From the NCBI RefSeq assembly GCF_943181435.1, contig NZ_OW969598.1, forward strand, positions 1,116,001 through 1,180,000: DNA of 64,000 nucleotides, written 5' to 3'. The notes under the pieces are model-generated. The model worked only from the letters and a program-made list of their open reading frames with translations. It was not told where the DNA came from and made no database searches. This DNA is from Neisseria sp. Marseille-Q6792. Lineage in GTDB: Bacteria; Pseudomonadota; Gammaproteobacteria; Burkholderiales; Neisseriaceae. This document shows, in pieces, positions 26,950 through 38,471 of the stretch (positions are counted from its first letter, which is position 1; every line of letters begins with the position of its first letter). Both the position numbers and the translations under genes were made by a program.

Positions 26950-29082
26950 CTACCCGTTCTGTAAATCATACAGATAGCGGTAATATCCGTTCGGCTTCGC
27001 CAGCAATTCCTGCTGTGTTCCCGCTTCCACAATCCTGCCTTTATCCATGGCAATGATCCGGTGTGCCGTTTTAACGGTGGACAGACGGTGGGCGATAATC
27101 AGCACCGTCCGGTTGGCGCAAATGGCCTGCATGTTCTGCATAATTGCCCGTTCACTTTCATAATCCAGCGCGCTGGTGGCTTCGTCAAAAATCAGAATGC
27201 GCGGATTAGTGATTAACGCGCGGGCAATCGCAATACGCTGCCGCTGTCCGCCCGACAAGCCGGCCCCTTGTTCGCCCACCACGGTGTCGTAGCCTTCCGG
27301 CAGCTCCATAATAAACTCGTGTGCGCCCGCCAGTTTGGCTGCTTCGATAATGCGTTCCAGCGGCATACCCGTATCCGTCAGCGCGATATTGTCGCGTATG
27401 CTGCGGTTGAGCAGCACATTCTCCTGCAAGACCACGCCGACCTGCCGCCGCAGCCAGGCAGGAGCGGCCAAAGCCAAATCGTTGCCGTCCACCAACACCC
27501 GTCCCTGCTCCGGTACATACAGACGCTGCACCAATTTGGTGAGTGTGGATTTGCCCGACCCCGAACGTCCCACAATCCCCAGCACTTCCCCCGCCCGAAT
27601 CCGCAGGTTCAAATCCTGCAAAATCAGCCTGCCGTCCGCCTTATAGCGGAAATCGACATGTTCGAACGTAATCTCCCCCCGGATATCGGGCAAAGCCAAA
27701 CGCGAAGACGCATTCTCGGTCGGCGCATTCAGAATATCCCCCAAACGCGCCACCGAAATCCCCACCTGCTGGAAATCCTGCCACAACTGCGCCAAACGGA
27801 TAACAGGCGCCGCCACCTGTCCCGAGAGCATATTAAACGCAATCAGCTGCCCCACCGTCAGCTTGCCCTCAATCACCAGCCGTGCGCCAATCCACAACGT
27901 CGCCACCGTCACCAGCTTCTGAATCAGCTGCACCCCCTGCTGGCCGACCACCGCCAACTTCGTTACCCGAAATCCCGAAGCCACATAAGCCGCCAACTGA
28001 TTGTCCCAACGCTGCGTCATCTGCGGCTCCACCGCCATCGCCTTTACCGTACCCACCGCAGTGATGCTTTCTACTAAAAACGACTGGTTGTCTGCATTGC
28101 GCGCGAACTTATCGTTCAGACGCGTCCGCAGTATCGGACTGATAAATGCCGACCAAAACGCATAGGCAGGCAACGAAGCCAATACCACCCAAGTCAGAGT
28201 GGAGCTGTAATACCACATCACCGCCAGAAAGATAAACGAAAACGCCAAATCCAACACCGAAGTCAGCGCCTGACCGGTCAGGAAATTGCGAATCTGCTCC
28301 AATTCCCGCACCCGAGCCACCGTATCACCCACTCGTCTGTGCTCGAAATAGGATAAAGGCAGGGAAAGCAGATGCCGGAACAAACGCGCGCCCAATTCCA
28401 CATCAATACGTGAAGTCGTATGTGCAAACAGATACGTCCGCAAACCGCCCAACACAATCTCAAACAGCGACACCACCAACAAAGCCACCGCCACCACATC
28501 CAAAGTAGAGAATCCCCGATGTACCAGCACCTTGTCCATTACCACTTGGAAAAACAGAGGCGTAATCAGCGCAAACAGCTGCAACACCACCGACACCACC
28601 AATACTTCAAAAAACAACCGGCGGTATTTGATTACCGCCGGAATAAACCAGGTAAAGTCAAACTTTGCCAAACTGCCCAATACCGAAGCGCGGGAAGCAA
28701 CCAATATCAGTTTGCCCGAATATCTGTTAGAAAATTCGGCAAAAGACAATACCGCAGACTTATTCGTAGTTAAATCCTGTATTAGATATTGGGCATGCTC
28801 ACCCCCACCGTCTGTTTTGGCCAAAATAAAATGGTTGCTGTCATCACACCATACCAATGCGGGTAAAGCCACCATAGCCAAACGTTTGACAGGCTGGCGT
28901 ACTACCTTTGCCTTCAATCCCAAAGATTTGGCGGCTAACAGCCATTGCGTTTCATTTAAATCACTTTGTGCGGAAGCACAGAATTCATGCTGTATATCGG
29001 CAGGATTGGCGGCAATGCCGTGGTAATGCGCAAGAATAATAAGGGCGGAAAGGGCGGGGAGAGGTGTGGGTACGGCGGTCAT
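26950..29082 (-). CDS. hlyB: HlyB-family ABC exporter for RTX proteins
   Basis: A 710-residue type I secretion ATPase that drives export of C-terminally signalled RTX proteins, here most likely FrpC. The N-terminus (about 1-125) is a C39-like domain without the catalytic cysteine (Ser-Ala-Leu-Ile-Ile-Leu in its place), as in HlyB. The membrane domain follows (about 140-430), then the ATPase: Walker A Gly-Arg-Ser-Gly-Ser-Gly-Lys-Ser-Thr, signature Leu-Ser-Gly-Gly-Gln-Arg-Gln-Arg, Walker B Ile-Leu-Ile-Phe-Asp-Glu-Ala and the switch His near the end. I chose the ATG at 29082 for size (E. coli HlyB 707); the frame opens 18 codons earlier. Divergent from frpD-frpC. Confidence 0.95.
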   Translation of the reverse strand: MTAVPTPLPALSALIILAHYHGIAANPADIQHEFCASAQSDLNETQWLLAAKSLGLKAKVVRQPVKRLAMVALPALVWCDDSNHFILAKTDGGGEHAQYLIQDLTTNKSAVLSFAEFSNRYSGKLILVASRASVLGSLAKFDFTWFIPAVIKYRRLFFEVLVVSVVLQLFALITPLFFQVVMDKVLVHRGFSTLDVVAVALLVVSLFEIVLGGLRTYLFAHTTSRIDVELGARLFRHLLSLPLSYFEHRRVGDTVARVRELEQIRNFLTGQALTSVLDLAFSFIFLAVMWYYSSTLTWVVLASLPAYAFWSAFISPILRTRLNDKFARNADNQSFLVESITAVGTVKAMAVEPQMTQRWDNQLAAYVASGFRVTKLAVVGQQGVQLIQKLVTVATLWIGARLVIEGKLTVGQLIAFNMLSGQVAAPVIRLAQLWQDFQQVGISVARLGDILNAPTENASSRLALPDIRGEITFEHVDFRYKADGRLILQDLNLRIRAGEVLGIVGRSGSGKSTLTKLVQRLYVPEQGRVLVDGNDLALAAPAWLRRQVGVVLQENVLLNRSIRDNIALTDTGMPLERIIEAAKLAGAHEFIMELPEGYDTVVGEQGAGLSGGQRQRIAIARALITNPRILIFDEATSALDYESERAIMQNMQAICANRTVLIIAHRLSTVKTAHRIIAMDKGRIVEAGTQQELLAKPNGYYRYLYDLQNG

Positions 29083-29676
29083 GATATTGAGATTGAATAA
29101 CGGGTAACAAAAAATATACCAAAAATAGCAAAACAAATTGTAAGGATACGTATAGGCTTTGTAAAGGCAAATTGTGAAAAAAGCAGTTTTTTAAACGAAT
29201 GAAACGGCTTCGGGCTGAGATATATGCTGATGCCCTGTTCTTCCCGTATTTCTCGTGTGTTGTCAAAGTGCAGGCTGCTTTGAAATCGGTATTGCCATCT
29301 ATGAACCACCACTTTGCTTTATTTCAGCGGGCTTGAGATGTGTATAAGAATATTGTTTTGAATAAATTTAAAAAAAATAATAATCGTTATTGAAGATTTT
29401 TAAAGGAAAGAGTAGAGTGCCAATTCTATGAAGCAATACGGTGAGTAACAATGAAAATATCTACTGCTTGGGTATAGAGCATATTTCACAACCCGTAACT
29501 ATTCTTGCGGAAACAGAGAAAAAAGTTTCTCTTCTATCTTGGATAAATATATTTACCCTCAGTTTAGTTAAGTATTGGAATTTATACCTAAGTAGTAAAA
29601 GTTAGTAAATTATTTTTAACTAAAGAGTTAGTATCTACCATAACATATTCTTTAACTAATTTCTAAGCTTGAAATT
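29083..29676. other. AT-rich intergenic region between hlyB and frpD
   Basis: No credible gene. It contains one exact inverted copy of AAGCAGCCTGCA (29269-29280), a Fur-like site at 29373-29391, and about 285 bp of AT-rich leader before frpD. The leader may be a long 5' untranslated region or an old AT-rich repeat. Confidence 0.6.
29373..29391. promoter_or_regulatory. Candidate Fur box upstream of frpD-frpC
   Basis: A 19-bp stretch containing AATAATAATCGTTATT matches the Fur consensus GATAATGATAATCATTATC at 14 positions by my count. Iron-repressed expression of the frp genes is established, which supports it, but it lies about 285 bp before the frpD start. Confidence 0.45.
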
Positions 29677-30486
29677 ATGAGACCATATGCTACTACTATT
29701 TATCAACTTTTTATTTTGTTTATTGGGAGTGTTTTTACTATGACCTCATGTGAACCTGTTAATGAAGAGACAGATCAAAAAGCAGTAAGTGCGCAACAGG
29801 TCAAAGAACAAACCAGTTTCAACAATCCCGAGCCAATGACAGGATTTGAACATACGGTTACATTTGATTTTCAGGGCACCAAAATGGTTATCCCCTATGG
29901 CTATCTTGCACGGTATACGCAAAACAATGCCACAAAATGGCTTTCCGACACGCCAGGGCAGGATGCTTACTCCATTAATTTGATAGAGATTAGCGTCTAT
30001 TACAAAAAAACCGACCAAGGCTGGGTGCTCGAACCATACAACCAGCAGAACAAAGCGCACTTTATCCAATTTCTACGCGATGGTTTGGACAGTGTGGACG
30101 ATATTGTTATCCGAAAAGATGCGTGTAGTTTAAGCACGACTATGGGAGAAAGATTGCTTACTTACGGGGTTAAAAAAATGCCATCTGCCTATCCTGAATA
30201 TGAAGCTTATGAAGATAAAAGACATATTCCTGAAAATCCATATTTTCATAAACTTTACTATATTAAAAAAGGAGAAAATCCGGCGATTATTACTCATCAG
30301 AACTATCATAGGTATGGAGAGAACGATTACAGCACTAGCGTAGGTTCCTGTATTAACGGTTTCACGGTACGGTATTACCCGTTTATTCGGGAAAAGCAGC
30401 AGCTCACACAGCAGGAGTTGGTAGGTTATCACCAACAAGTAGAGCAATTGGTACAGAGTTTTGTAAACAATCCAAGTAAAAAATAA
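29677..30486 (+). CDS. frpD: FrpD, outer-membrane lipoprotein partner of FrpC
   Basis: A 269-residue lipoprotein known to bind the N-terminal part of FrpC with high affinity and to sit in the outer membrane. The signal peptide runs to Met-Thr-Ser-Cys25, a plausible lipobox, followed by an acidic linker and the globular FrpD domain. The length is close to the meningococcal protein (about 271). The gene is AT-rich, unlike its neighbours. It precedes frpC by 16 bp in one transcript, the arrangement known from the meningococcus. Confidence 0.9.
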   Translation: MRPYATTIYQLFILFIGSVFTMTSCEPVNEETDQKAVSAQQVKEQTSFNNPEPMTGFEHTVTFDFQGTKMVIPYGYLARYTQNNATKWLSDTPGQDAYSINLIEISVYYKKTDQGWVLEPYNQQNKAHFIQFLRDGLDSVDDIVIRKDACSLSTTMGERLLTYGVKKMPSAYPEYEAYEDKRHIPENPYFHKLYYIKKGENPAIITHQNYHRYGENDYSTSVGSCINGFTVRYYPFIREKQQLTQQELVGYHQQVEQLVQSFVNNPSKK

Positions 30487-30502
30487 TTTAAAGGATCTTA
30501 TT

Positions 30503-33500
30503 ATGAATGAGGGTGAAGTTGTTTTAACACCAGAACAAATCCAAACCTTGTATGGTTATGCTTTCCGTGGCGATACCTATGGCGGTTGGCGTTATTTGGC
30601 TAATTTGGGTGACCGTTATGCGGATGATGCTGCCGCAATTGTCGGTAAGGATACAAACTTAAATGGTTTGAATTTATGGATGAAAAAAGGTGTGGAAAAC
30701 CTATGGGATGATACGGTCGGTAAAAAGACCCGTTTAGAGAAATTTGATCGGGTTGCACTGCAACATTTCAGCCAATATGTAGATCTAATTAATGAAAATA
30801 ATGGTAGATTACCTAACACTAGTGAAATTGAGAGAAGTTACTATAAAGCCGTTACCGAAAATGGTGTTTCTTCTAGTGCAGCTATTGATTTAGTTATTAA
30901 TCGTTCACTTCCGGATATGGCGGATGGTTATTGGGCATTAGGTTTGGGGATAGAAGCCGAACGTATCCACAATGAGCAAGCAGTAAATAATCCGAACGGT
31001 AGCGAATGGGATAATAGAAAGCAGTTAATATCTGCTTTAGATAAAGGATTTGATGGATCTTTTAAAGAGAAGCATTTTACTTTTTTACAATCTGTGATGA
31101 TGGATCTAACAAAGTTAGGTGTTGAATATACAATAGATGGTTGGCAAAAAATTGGAGATTGGGGTAATGGGATAATCAATGATTTATATAAAAGTGTTGT
31201 AAAAAGAGAGTGGACTGGAATATTTGAGATCGTTAATAATAACATCAAGCAAGGAAATGAAGCTTTTAAAAATGAAATCAATAGCTTGGTTCATGATATG
31301 AAAGCTGCTGGCAAGGAATTTGGAGATGACTTAAATACACAGTGGAATAATCTCACTCAGGCTGCCGAAATAATCTATAATGACATAGTAGACAATACTA
31401 GTCAAGGAATAGAAAAAGGTGTCAAAGCCATTAAAGAATTGTCTGAAAAAATGAAAAATGCTGCTTCCGATTTGGCTGACGGTTCAGCAGAGAAAGCTAA
31501 ACAAGTAGTGGAAGATTTGGCTCAAGCCGCCAAAGAAGCATACGAAAATGCCAAATCCACAGCCGAGAAGGCTGCTCAAGCAGCTCGAGAATTTTTTAAG
31601 GGCTTGCCCAGTTTTAAAGATCTGGCCGAAAAATTTAGAGATCTGTTCCCAAATCCGGAAGGCTGGATCGATGATGGTCACCAATGTTTAGCTCCTTGGG
31701 TTAAAGAAACTAAAAAACGCAATGGCAAATATCATGTCTACGACCCCCTTGCCCTAGACCTAGATGGCGACGGTATAGAAACCATTGCTACCAAAGGCTT
31801 TGCAGGTGCATTGTTCGACCACCGCAGCCAAGGCATCCGCACCGCCACCGGTTGGGTTTCTGCCGATGACGGTCTGCTTGTGCGCGATTTGAACGGCAAC
31901 GGCATCATCGACAATGGCGCAGAACTCTTCGGCGACAACACCAAACTGGCAGACGGCTCTTTTGCCAAACACGGCTATGCGGCTTTGGCCGAATTGGATT
32001 CAAACGGCGACAACATCATCAACGCGGCAGACGCCGCATTCCAAACCCTGCGTGTATGGCAGGATCTCAACCAAGACGGCATTTCCCAAGCTAATGAATT
32101 GCGTACCCTTGAAGAATTGGGTATTCAATCTTTGGATCTCGCCTATAAAGATGTAAATAAAAATCTCGGTAACGGTAACACTTTGGCTCAGCAAGGCAGC
32201 TATACCAAAACAGACGGTACGGTTGCACAGGCGGGCGATTTGCTTTTGGCCGCCGACAACCTGCACAGCCGCTTCAAAGACAAAGTGAAACTCACTGCCG
32301 AACAGGCAAAAGCTGCCAATCTTGCGGGCATCGGCCGTCTGCGCGATTTGCGCGAAGCCGCAGCATTGTCCGGCGATTTGGCCAATGTATTGAAAGCCTA
32401 TTCTGCTGCTGACACCAAAGAAGCCCAGATGGCATTGTTAGATAGCTTAATTCATGAATGGGCGGAAACCGATTCGAACTGGGGCAAAAAATCGCCAATG
32501 CGACTTTCAACCGATTGGACGCAAACGGCTAATGAAGGTATTGCACTGACACCATCCCAAGTAGCACAACTAAAAAAGAACGCTTTAGTTTCCCTTTCTG
32601 ATAAATCTAAAGCAGCTATTGATGCCGCCCGCGACCGCATTGCCGTGCTTGATGCCTACACGGGGCAGGATTCCAGCACACTCTATTACATGAGCGAGGA
32701 AGATGCGCTTAATATCGTCAAAGTAACCAACGATACATACGACCATCTCGCCAAAAACATCTACCAAAACCTGTTATTCCAAACCCGTTTGCAGCCATAT
32801 TTGAATCAAATCAGTTTCAAAATGGAAAATGATACGTTCACTTTGGATTTTAGTGGTCTTGTTCAAGCATTCAACCATGTCAAAGAAACTAATCCGCAAA
32901 AAGCTTTTGTGGATTTGGCCGAGATGCTTGCATATGGCGAATTGCGTTCTTGGTATGAAGGCCGAAGACTAATGGCCGATTATGTGGAGGAGGCAAAAAA
33001 AGCAGGTAAATTTGAAGATTACCAGAAAGTGTTGGGTCAGGAGACCGTTGCATTATTAGCTAAAACATCGGGTACGCAAGCAGATGATATCCTGCAAAAT
33101 GTAGGCTTTGGTCATAATAAAAATGTTTCTTTATATGGTAATGACGGCAACGACACTCTGATCGGCGGTGCCGGCAATGATTACTTGGAGGGCGGCAGCG
33201 GTTCGGATACTTATATCTTCGGCAAAGGCTTCGGTCAGGATACGGTCTATAATTACGACTACTCTACCGGACGCAAAGACATCATCCGCTTTACCGATGG
33301 CATTACAGCCGATATGCTGAATTTTACTCGGACTAGTAACGATCTCCTTATCTCGGCAAAAGACGGCAGTGGACAAGTGACTGTTCAGTACTATTTCCAG
33401 AACGATGGCTCAGGAGCTTACCGTATCGACGAGATTCATTTCGATAATGGCAAAGTACTGGATGTTGCCACTGTCAAAGAACTGGTACAGCAAACCACCG

Positions 33501-35392
33501 ACAGTTCGGACAGATTGTATGCCTACCAATCCGGAAGTACCTTAAATGGTGGTTTAGGCAACGACACCCTGTACGGTGCTGATGGGAATGACCTGCTGAA
33601 TGGTGATGCAGGCAACGACAGTATCTACAGTGGCAATGGCAATGATACGCTCAATGGAGGAGAAGGCAACGATGACCTGTACGGCTATAATGGTAACGAT
33701 GTACTGAATGGTGGCGAAGGCAATGATCATTTGAATGGCGAAGATGGTAACGACACTCTGATCGGCGGTGCCGGTAATGATTACTTGGAGGGCGGCAGCG
33801 GTTCGGATACTTATGTCTTCGGCAAAGGCTTCGGTCAGGATACGGTCTATAATTACGACTACTCTACCGGACGCAAAGACATCATCCGCTTTACCGATGG
33901 CATTACAGCCGATATGCTGAATTTTACTCGGACTAGTAACGATCTCCTTATCTCGGCAAAAGACGGCAGTGGACAAGTGACTGTTCAGTACTATTTCCAG
34001 AACGATGGCTCAGGAGCTTACCGTATCGACGAGATTCATTTCGATAATGGCAAAGTACTGGATGTTGCCACTGTCAAAGAACTGGTACAGCAAACCACCG
34101 ACAGTTCGGACAGATTGTATGCCTACCAATCCGGAAGTACCTTAAATGGTGGTTTAGGCAACGACACCCTGTACGGTGCTGATGGGAATGACCTGCTGAA
34201 TGGTGATGCAGGCAACGACAGTATCTACAGTGGCAATGGCAATGATACGCTCAATGGAGGAGAAGGCAACGATGACCTGTACGGCTATAATGGTAACGAT
34301 GTACTGAATGGTGGCGAAGGCAATGATCATTTGAATGGCGAAGATGGTAACGACACTCTGATCGGCGGTGCCGGTAATGATTACTTGGAGGGCGGCAGCG
34401 GTTCGGATACTTATGTCTTCGGCAAAGGCTTCGGTCAGGATACGGTCTATAATTACGACTACTCTACCGGACGCAAAGACATCATCCGCTTTACCGATGG
34501 CATTACAGCCGATATGCTGAATTTTACTCGGACTAGTAACGATCTCCTTATCTCGGCAAAAGACGGCAGTGGACAAGTGACTGTTCAGTACTATTTCCAG
34601 AACGATGGCTCAGGAGCTTACCGTATCGACGAGATTCATTTCGATAATGGCAAAGTACTGGATGTTGCCACTGTCAAAGAACTGGTACAGCAAACCACCG
34701 ACAGTTCGGACAGATTGTATGCCTACCAATCCGGAAGTACCTTAAATGGTGGTTTAGGCAACGACACCCTGTACGGTGCTGATGGGAATGACCTGCTGAA
34801 TGGTGATGCAGGCAACGACAGTATCTACAGTGGCAATGGCAATGATACGCTCAATGGAGGAGAAGGCAACGATGACCTGTACGGCTATAATGGTAACGAT
34901 GTACTGAATGGTGGCGAAGGCAATGATCATTTGAATGGCGAAGATGGTAACGACACTCTGATCGGCGGTGCCGGTAATGATTACTTGGAGGGTGGCAGCG
35001 GTTCGGATACTTATGTCTTCGGCAAAGGCTTCGGTCAGGATACAGTCCATAACTACCATGTGGATAAAAACTCTGACACTATGCACTTTAAAGGATTTAA
35101 AGCAGCAGATGTTCATTTTATCCGTTCCGGAAGTGATTTGGTGCTTAGCGCTTCTGAACAAGACAACGTACGTATTTCCGGATTCTTCTATGGTGAAAAC
35201 CATCGTGTAGATACATTTGTCTTTGATGATGCAGCTATCAGTAATCCAGATTTTGCCAAGTATATTAATGCTGGCAATAATTTGGTACAGTCTATGTCTG
35301 TGTTCGGTTCTAATACTGCTGCGACAGGAGGAAATGTGGATGCCAATACACAATCCGTACAGCAGCCGTTATTGGTAACGCCATCTGCATAA
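30503..35392 (+). CDS. frpC: FrpC-like self-processing RTX protein
   Basis: A 1,629-residue secreted RTX protein. The N-terminal part (1-413) is largely helical and AT-rich in codons; it contains the FrpD-binding region. A self-processing module begins at Asp414-Pro415 ([13 protein letters not shown]), the calcium-triggered Asp-Pro cleavage site at the same position as in FrpC, and runs to about 590 with several EF-hand-like loops. From about residue 876 come blocks of Gly-Gly-x-Gly-Asn-Asp nonapeptides arranged in 200-residue repeats, three full and one partial. The C-terminus (about 1520-1629) should be the HlyB secretion signal. AAGGA lies eight bases before the ATG. A cytotoxic role has not been shown for this family. 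Confidence 0.94.
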   Translation: MNEGEVVLTPEQIQTLYGYAFRGDTYGGWRYLANLGDRYADDAAAIVGKDTNLNGLNLWMKKGVENLWDDTVGKKTRLEKFDRVALQHFSQYVDLINENNGRLPNTSEIERSYYKAVTENGVSSSAAIDLVINRSLPDMADGYWALGLGIEAERIHNEQAVNNPNGSEWDNRKQLISALDKGFDGSFKEKHFTFLQSVMMDLTKLGVEYTIDGWQKIGDWGNGIINDLYKSVVKREWTGIFEIVNNNIKQGNEAFKNEINSLVHDMKAAGKEFGDDLNTQWNNLTQAAEIIYNDIVDNTSQGIEKGVKAIKELSEKMKNAASDLADGSAEKAKQVVEDLAQAAKEAYENAKSTAEKAAQAAREFFKGLPSFKDLAEKFRDLFPNPEGWIDDGHQCLAPWVKETKKRNGKYHVYDPLALDLDGDGIETIATKGFAGALFDHRSQGIRTATGWVSADDGLLVRDLNGNGIIDNGAELFGDNTKLADGSFAKHGYAALAELDSNGDNIINAADAAFQTLRVWQDLNQDGISQANELRTLEELGIQSLDLAYKDVNKNLGNGNTLAQQGSYTKTDGTVAQAGDLLLAADNLHSRFKDKVKLTAEQAKAANLAGIGRLRDLREAAALSGDLANVLKAYSAADTKEAQMALLDSLIHEWAETDSNWGKKSPMRLSTDWTQTANEGIALTPSQVAQLKKNALVSLSDKSKAAIDAARDRIAVLDAYTGQDSSTLYYMSEEDALNIVKVTNDTYDHLAKNIYQNLLFQTRLQPYLNQISFKMENDTFTLDFSGLVQAFNHVKETNPQKAFVDLAEMLAYGELRSWYEGRRLMADYVEEAKKAGKFEDYQKVLGQETVALLAKTSGTQADDILQNVGFGHNKNVSLYGNDGNDTLIGGAGNDYLEGGSGSDTYIFGKGFGQDTVYNYDYSTGRKDIIRFTDGITADMLNFTRTSNDLLISAKDGSGQVTVQYYFQNDGSGAYRIDEIHFDNGKVLDVATVKELVQQTTDSSDRLYAYQSGSTLNGGLGNDTLYGADGNDLLNGDAGNDSIYSGNGNDTLNGGEGNDDLYGYNGNDVLNGGEGNDHLNGEDGNDTLIGGAGNDYLEGGSGSDTYVFGKGFGQDTVYNYDYSTGRKDIIRFTDGITADMLNFTRTSNDLLISAKDGSGQVTVQYYFQNDGSGAYRIDEIHFDNGKVLDVATVKELVQQTTDSSDRLYAYQSGSTLNGGLGNDTLYGADGNDLLNGDAGNDSIYSGNGNDTLNGGEGNDDLYGYNGNDVLNGGEGNDHLNGEDGNDTLIGGAGNDYLEGGSGSDTYVFGKGFGQDTVYNYDYSTGRKDIIRFTDGITADMLNFTRTSNDLLISAKDGSGQVTVQYYFQNDGSGAYRIDEIHFDNGKVLDVATVKELVQQTTDSSDRLYAYQSGSTLNGGLGNDTLYGADGNDLLNGDAGNDSIYSGNGNDTLNGGEGNDDLYGYNGNDVLNGGEGNDHLNGEDGNDTLIGGAGNDYLEGGSGSDTYVFGKGFGQDTVHNYHVDKNSDTMHFKGFKAADVHFIRSGSDLVLSASEQDNVRISGFFYGENHRVDTFVFDDAAISNPDFAKYINAGNNLVQSMSVFGSNTAATGGNVDANTQSVQQPLLVTPSA
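33150..35045 (+). repeat. 600-bp tandem repeats within frpC
   Basis: Units start at 33150, 33750 and 34350, with a partial fourth from 34950. Units 1 and 2 differ at two bases that I can see (near 33175 and 33214), and units 2 and 3 look identical. Each encodes 200 residues with about ten calcium-binding nonapeptides and one spacer domain. Confidence 0.95.
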
Positions 35393-35422
35393 GGAGCCTA
35401 ATCACATTCATGGCTTAAACTG

Positions 35423-35459
35423 AAAAACAGCAATCAAGTTTATTTTGATTGCTGTTTTT
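35423..35459 (+). terminator. Rho-independent terminator after frpC
   Basis: AAAAACAGCAATCAA pairs with TTGATTGCTGTTTTT over 15 bp, ending in a T run, 30 bases after the frpC stop. It is not DUS-based. Confidence 0.85.
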
Positions 35460-35521
35460 CTTAATATTGGAATAAGGGTCGTATTTTAATTAACCTTAAT
35501 CGGTGCACTTCTAGCAATAAT

Positions 35522-35628
35522 TATAGTGGATTAAATTTAAACCAGTACAGCGTTGCCTCGCCTTGCCGTACTATCTGTACTGTCTGCGGCTTCGTCGCCT
35601 TGTCCTGATTTAAATTTAATCCACTATA
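35522..35628. mobile_element. Correia element, short type (107 bp)
   Basis: Complete terminal repeats TATAGTGGATTAAATTTAAA and inverse. It has the same length as the element before relA but the opposite internal orientation. It lies in the 344-bp gap between frpC and pepN, which otherwise holds only the frpC terminator and one DUS (about 35706). Confidence 0.95.
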
Positions 35629-35736
35629 ATATGACTTTGCGGCCGTTTTGCCATTGCGTAATAAAACGGTGGGGAAGTGATGATAAAACGTGTATGTAAC
35701 TATATCAGACGGCATCGTTTTTTCTGTTTGACGGCC

Positions 35737-38340
35737 TCAATCCAAAATCTTGCCGACGATTTCGCCCACGTCTTTCGACAATCCCTCCTGCGCCCAAATG
35801 CGCTGCAATTCTTGTTTCACCAAGTTTTTGCGGTGCGGCTCGAGCTTGTTGCAGAGGTTGAACGCCTGCACCAAACGGGCGGCAACCTGCGGGTTGAAGC
35901 GATCGATTTCGATGACTTTGTCGGCGATGAAGCGGTAGCCGCTGCCGTCTTCTGCGTGAAAATGCGGGACGTTGCGGCTGAAGCTGCCGATGAGCGAACG
36001 GGCTTTGTTGGGATTTTCGAGACTGAATTTCGGATGCTGCAAGGCGGTTTGAACCTGTTGCAGGGTGTCGCTGCGGCGGCTTAAGCCGACGAGGGCGAAA
36101 TATTTGTCCATCACCAGCGCGTCGTCTGAAAACTTGTCGGCAAACTGCGCCAGCAGGCGGTTGCGCGTATCGCTTTCGTTGCCGTTGACGGCAGACAGGA
36201 TGCCCCATTCGTGGGTCATGTTTTGCGCCATTTCGCCGTATTTTTCGGCAACGGTTTCGATGTGCGCGGGGTCGGCGCGCAGGACGAAGGAGCGGCAGAC
36301 ATTGCGCAGCGTGCGCCAGCCGGCGGCTTCGGGGCTGTACTCGTAGCTTTGGTTTTCCTGCTTCGCCGCCTGACAGTTCAATTCGTGCCATTTCGACAGG
36401 AAGTGGGCGGCAAGTGTATCCAACAAGGCTTCGCGCGCCTGATGGTAGCGCAACGGGTCGATGTTTTCCGTGCCGTCCCACAGTTCGGCTTCAGACGGAA
36501 CGCCCAAAAGCAGGGCTTTGAAGGCGTTGTCCAAGAGGTCGTCTGAAATGACTTTTTCGACAGCGGCAAGCAGTTTTTCGTGTTTCGGCAACCCGATGCC
36601 GTCTGAAAGCGCGGCAAGGTTGGTGGCGACGGCGCGGCGGTAGAGCGTTTGGGCGGCTTCCCAGCGCGTGAAGGCGTCGCTGTCGTGGGCGAGCAGGAGC
36701 AGCAGGTCATCGTCGCTGTACGGATAGTTCAGATGCACTGGCGCGCTGAACCCGCGCAGCAGTGAGGGAACGACGGCTTCGGTTACGCCTTCGAGCGGGA
36801 AGGTCTGTTCGGCTTCGGTCAGCAGCAACACGGCTTCGGTCGCGCGTTTGCCCTGATAATCGAATGCCACCGCTTCACCGTTGCGGTTCAGCAGCCCGAT
36901 TTTGACGGGAATCATCATCGGCTGTTTATCCGCCATATCGGGCGTGGGCGGCACGGTTTGTTTAATGGTCAACTCGAAAATATTGTTTTTCAGACGACCT
37001 TCCGCTTCCAAAACGGGCGTGCCTGCCTGACTGTACCACAAGGCGAACTGGTCGAGATTGATGCCGTTCGCGTCCGCCATCGCCGCGCGGAAATCGTCGC
37101 AGGTCACGGCCTGGCCGTCGTGGCGTTGGAAATAGAGCTTCATGCCTTTTTGGAAGCCCTCTTCGCCGAGCAGGGTGTGATACATACGCACCACTTCCGC
37201 GCCTTTTTCATAAACGGTCATGGTGTAGAAATTGTTCATCTCCTCATAGCTGGCGGGGCGCACCGGATGCGCGGTCGGACCCGCGTCTTCAGGGAACTGG
37301 TGCTGGCGCAAAAGGCGGATGTTTTCGATGCGGCGCACAGCGCGGCTGGCGCGGTCGCCGGAAAATTCTTGGTCGCGGAACACGGTCAGCCCTTCTTTCA
37401 GCGAAAGCTGGAACCAGTCGCGGCAGGTCACGCGGTTGCCCGTCCAGTTGTGGAAATATTCGTGTCCGACCACGGATTCGATGCCTTCGAAATCGGTATC
37501 GGTGGCGGTGCAGCTGTCGGCGAGGACGAACTTGGTGTTAAAAATGTTCAGCCCCTTGTTTTCCATCGCGCCCATATTGAAATCGCCCACGGCGACAACC
37601 ATGAAAATATCCAAGTCGTATTCCAAACCGAAACGCGTTTCGTCCCACTTCATCGCGTTTTTCAAGGATTCCACGGCAAAGCCGACCTTGGGCTTGTCCG
37701 CCTCGGTGGTGTAAAACTCGATTTTGACGTTTCTGCCGCTCATGGTGGTGAAACGGTCTTCCGTGACCGCCAAGTCGCCCGCGACCAAAGCAAACAGATA
37801 GCTCGGCTTGGCAAACGGGTCTTCCCATTTCACCCAATGGCGGCCGTCTGAATACTCGCCGCCGTCGATTTTGTTGCCGTTGGAGAGCAAAACGGGATAG
37901 CGTTTTTTGTCCGCGACGACGGTGGTCGTGAACTTGGACATCACATCCGGACGGTCGATGTAGAACGTGATTTTGCGGAAGCCCTCCGGCTCGCACTGGG
38001 TAAACAGATTGCCTCCGGAAGCATACAGCCCCATCAGCGATTTGTTTTCCGCCGGCAGGATTTCGGTTTCCACTTCAACGGTAAAGCGTTCGGATGGCAC
38101 GCCTGCAATCGTCAGCGTCTCGCCTTCCAACACATAATCCGCCGCCGCCCCGTTAATTTTGACGGACAAAAGTTTCGCCGAACCGTCCAACACCAGTGGC
38201 TCTCCTATCCTCTGTGGCTCGACCGTCAAACGGGATTTCACGACGGTTTGCGGTTCGGCAATATCGAAATGCAGGTCGGTTTCGAGAATGCGGTAGGCAG
38301 GCGTTTGGTAATCTTTCAGATAACGGACGGTTTTGCTCAT
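35737..38340 (-). CDS. pepN: PepN, aminopeptidase N (family M1)
   Basis: An 867-residue cytoplasmic zinc aminopeptidase (E. coli PepN has 870) that trims N-terminal residues from peptides. The exopeptidase motif Gly-Ala-Met-Glu-Asn is near residue 257, and the zinc site His-Glu-Tyr-Phe-His-Asn-Trp near 293, with the second glutamate in Leu-Lys-Glu-Gly-Leu-Thr about 19 residues on. The N-terminal saddle, catalytic and C-terminal superhelical domains follow the family order. Two copies of the variant uptake sequence AGGTCGTCTGAA lie inside (36536 and, inverted, 36989). Downstream of frpC in the same place as in meningococci. Confidence 0.97.
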   Translation of the reverse strand: MSKTVRYLKDYQTPAYRILETDLHFDIAEPQTVVKSRLTVEPQRIGEPLVLDGSAKLLSVKINGAAADYVLEGETLTIAGVPSERFTVEVETEILPAENKSLMGLYASGGNLFTQCEPEGFRKITFYIDRPDVMSKFTTTVVADKKRYPVLLSNGNKIDGGEYSDGRHWVKWEDPFAKPSYLFALVAGDLAVTEDRFTTMSGRNVKIEFYTTEADKPKVGFAVESLKNAMKWDETRFGLEYDLDIFMVVAVGDFNMGAMENKGLNIFNTKFVLADSCTATDTDFEGIESVVGHEYFHNWTGNRVTCRDWFQLSLKEGLTVFRDQEFSGDRASRAVRRIENIRLLRQHQFPEDAGPTAHPVRPASYEEMNNFYTMTVYEKGAEVVRMYHTLLGEEGFQKGMKLYFQRHDGQAVTCDDFRAAMADANGINLDQFALWYSQAGTPVLEAEGRLKNNIFELTIKQTVPPTPDMADKQPMMIPVKIGLLNRNGEAVAFDYQGKRATEAVLLLTEAEQTFPLEGVTEAVVPSLLRGFSAPVHLNYPYSDDDLLLLLAHDSDAFTRWEAAQTLYRRAVATNLAALSDGIGLPKHEKLLAAVEKVISDDLLDNAFKALLLGVPSEAELWDGTENIDPLRYHQAREALLDTLAAHFLSKWHELNCQAAKQENQSYEYSPEAAGWRTLRNVCRSFVLRADPAHIETVAEKYGEMAQNMTHEWGILSAVNGNESDTRNRLLAQFADKFSDDALVMDKYFALVGLSRRSDTLQQVQTALQHPKFSLENPNKARSLIGSFSRNVPHFHAEDGSGYRFIADKVIEIDRFNPQVAARLVQAFNLCNKLEPHRKNLVKQELQRIWAQEGLSKDVGEIVGKILD

Positions 38341-38377
38341 TTTTTTCTTTCAATATTGTTTGGTTTGACTGGAAAAG

Positions 38378-38420
38378 GCTTCAGACGGCATGGGCGCATC
38401 CCGCGTATGCCGTCTGAAGC
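38378..38420. terminator. DUS inverted-pair terminator
   Basis: GCTTCAGACGGCAT and ATGCCGTCTGAAGC form a 14-bp stem after the exonuclease gene. Confidence 0.8.
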
Positions 38421-38471
38421 CGCAACGGCGGCACGGGCGCGCCGCCGGACAACCGGTTTGAATTTCAATCT

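Noticed and set aside
33131..35353. Repeated long minus-strand open frames across the frpC repeats
   Set aside because: They are antisense shadows of the RTX codons, repeat only because the DNA repeats, and have no ribosome sites.
36958..37851. A 297-residue plus-strand open frame inside pepN
   Set aside because: It is antisense to a gene with clear catalytic motifs; long antisense frames are common in this GC-rich coding sequence.
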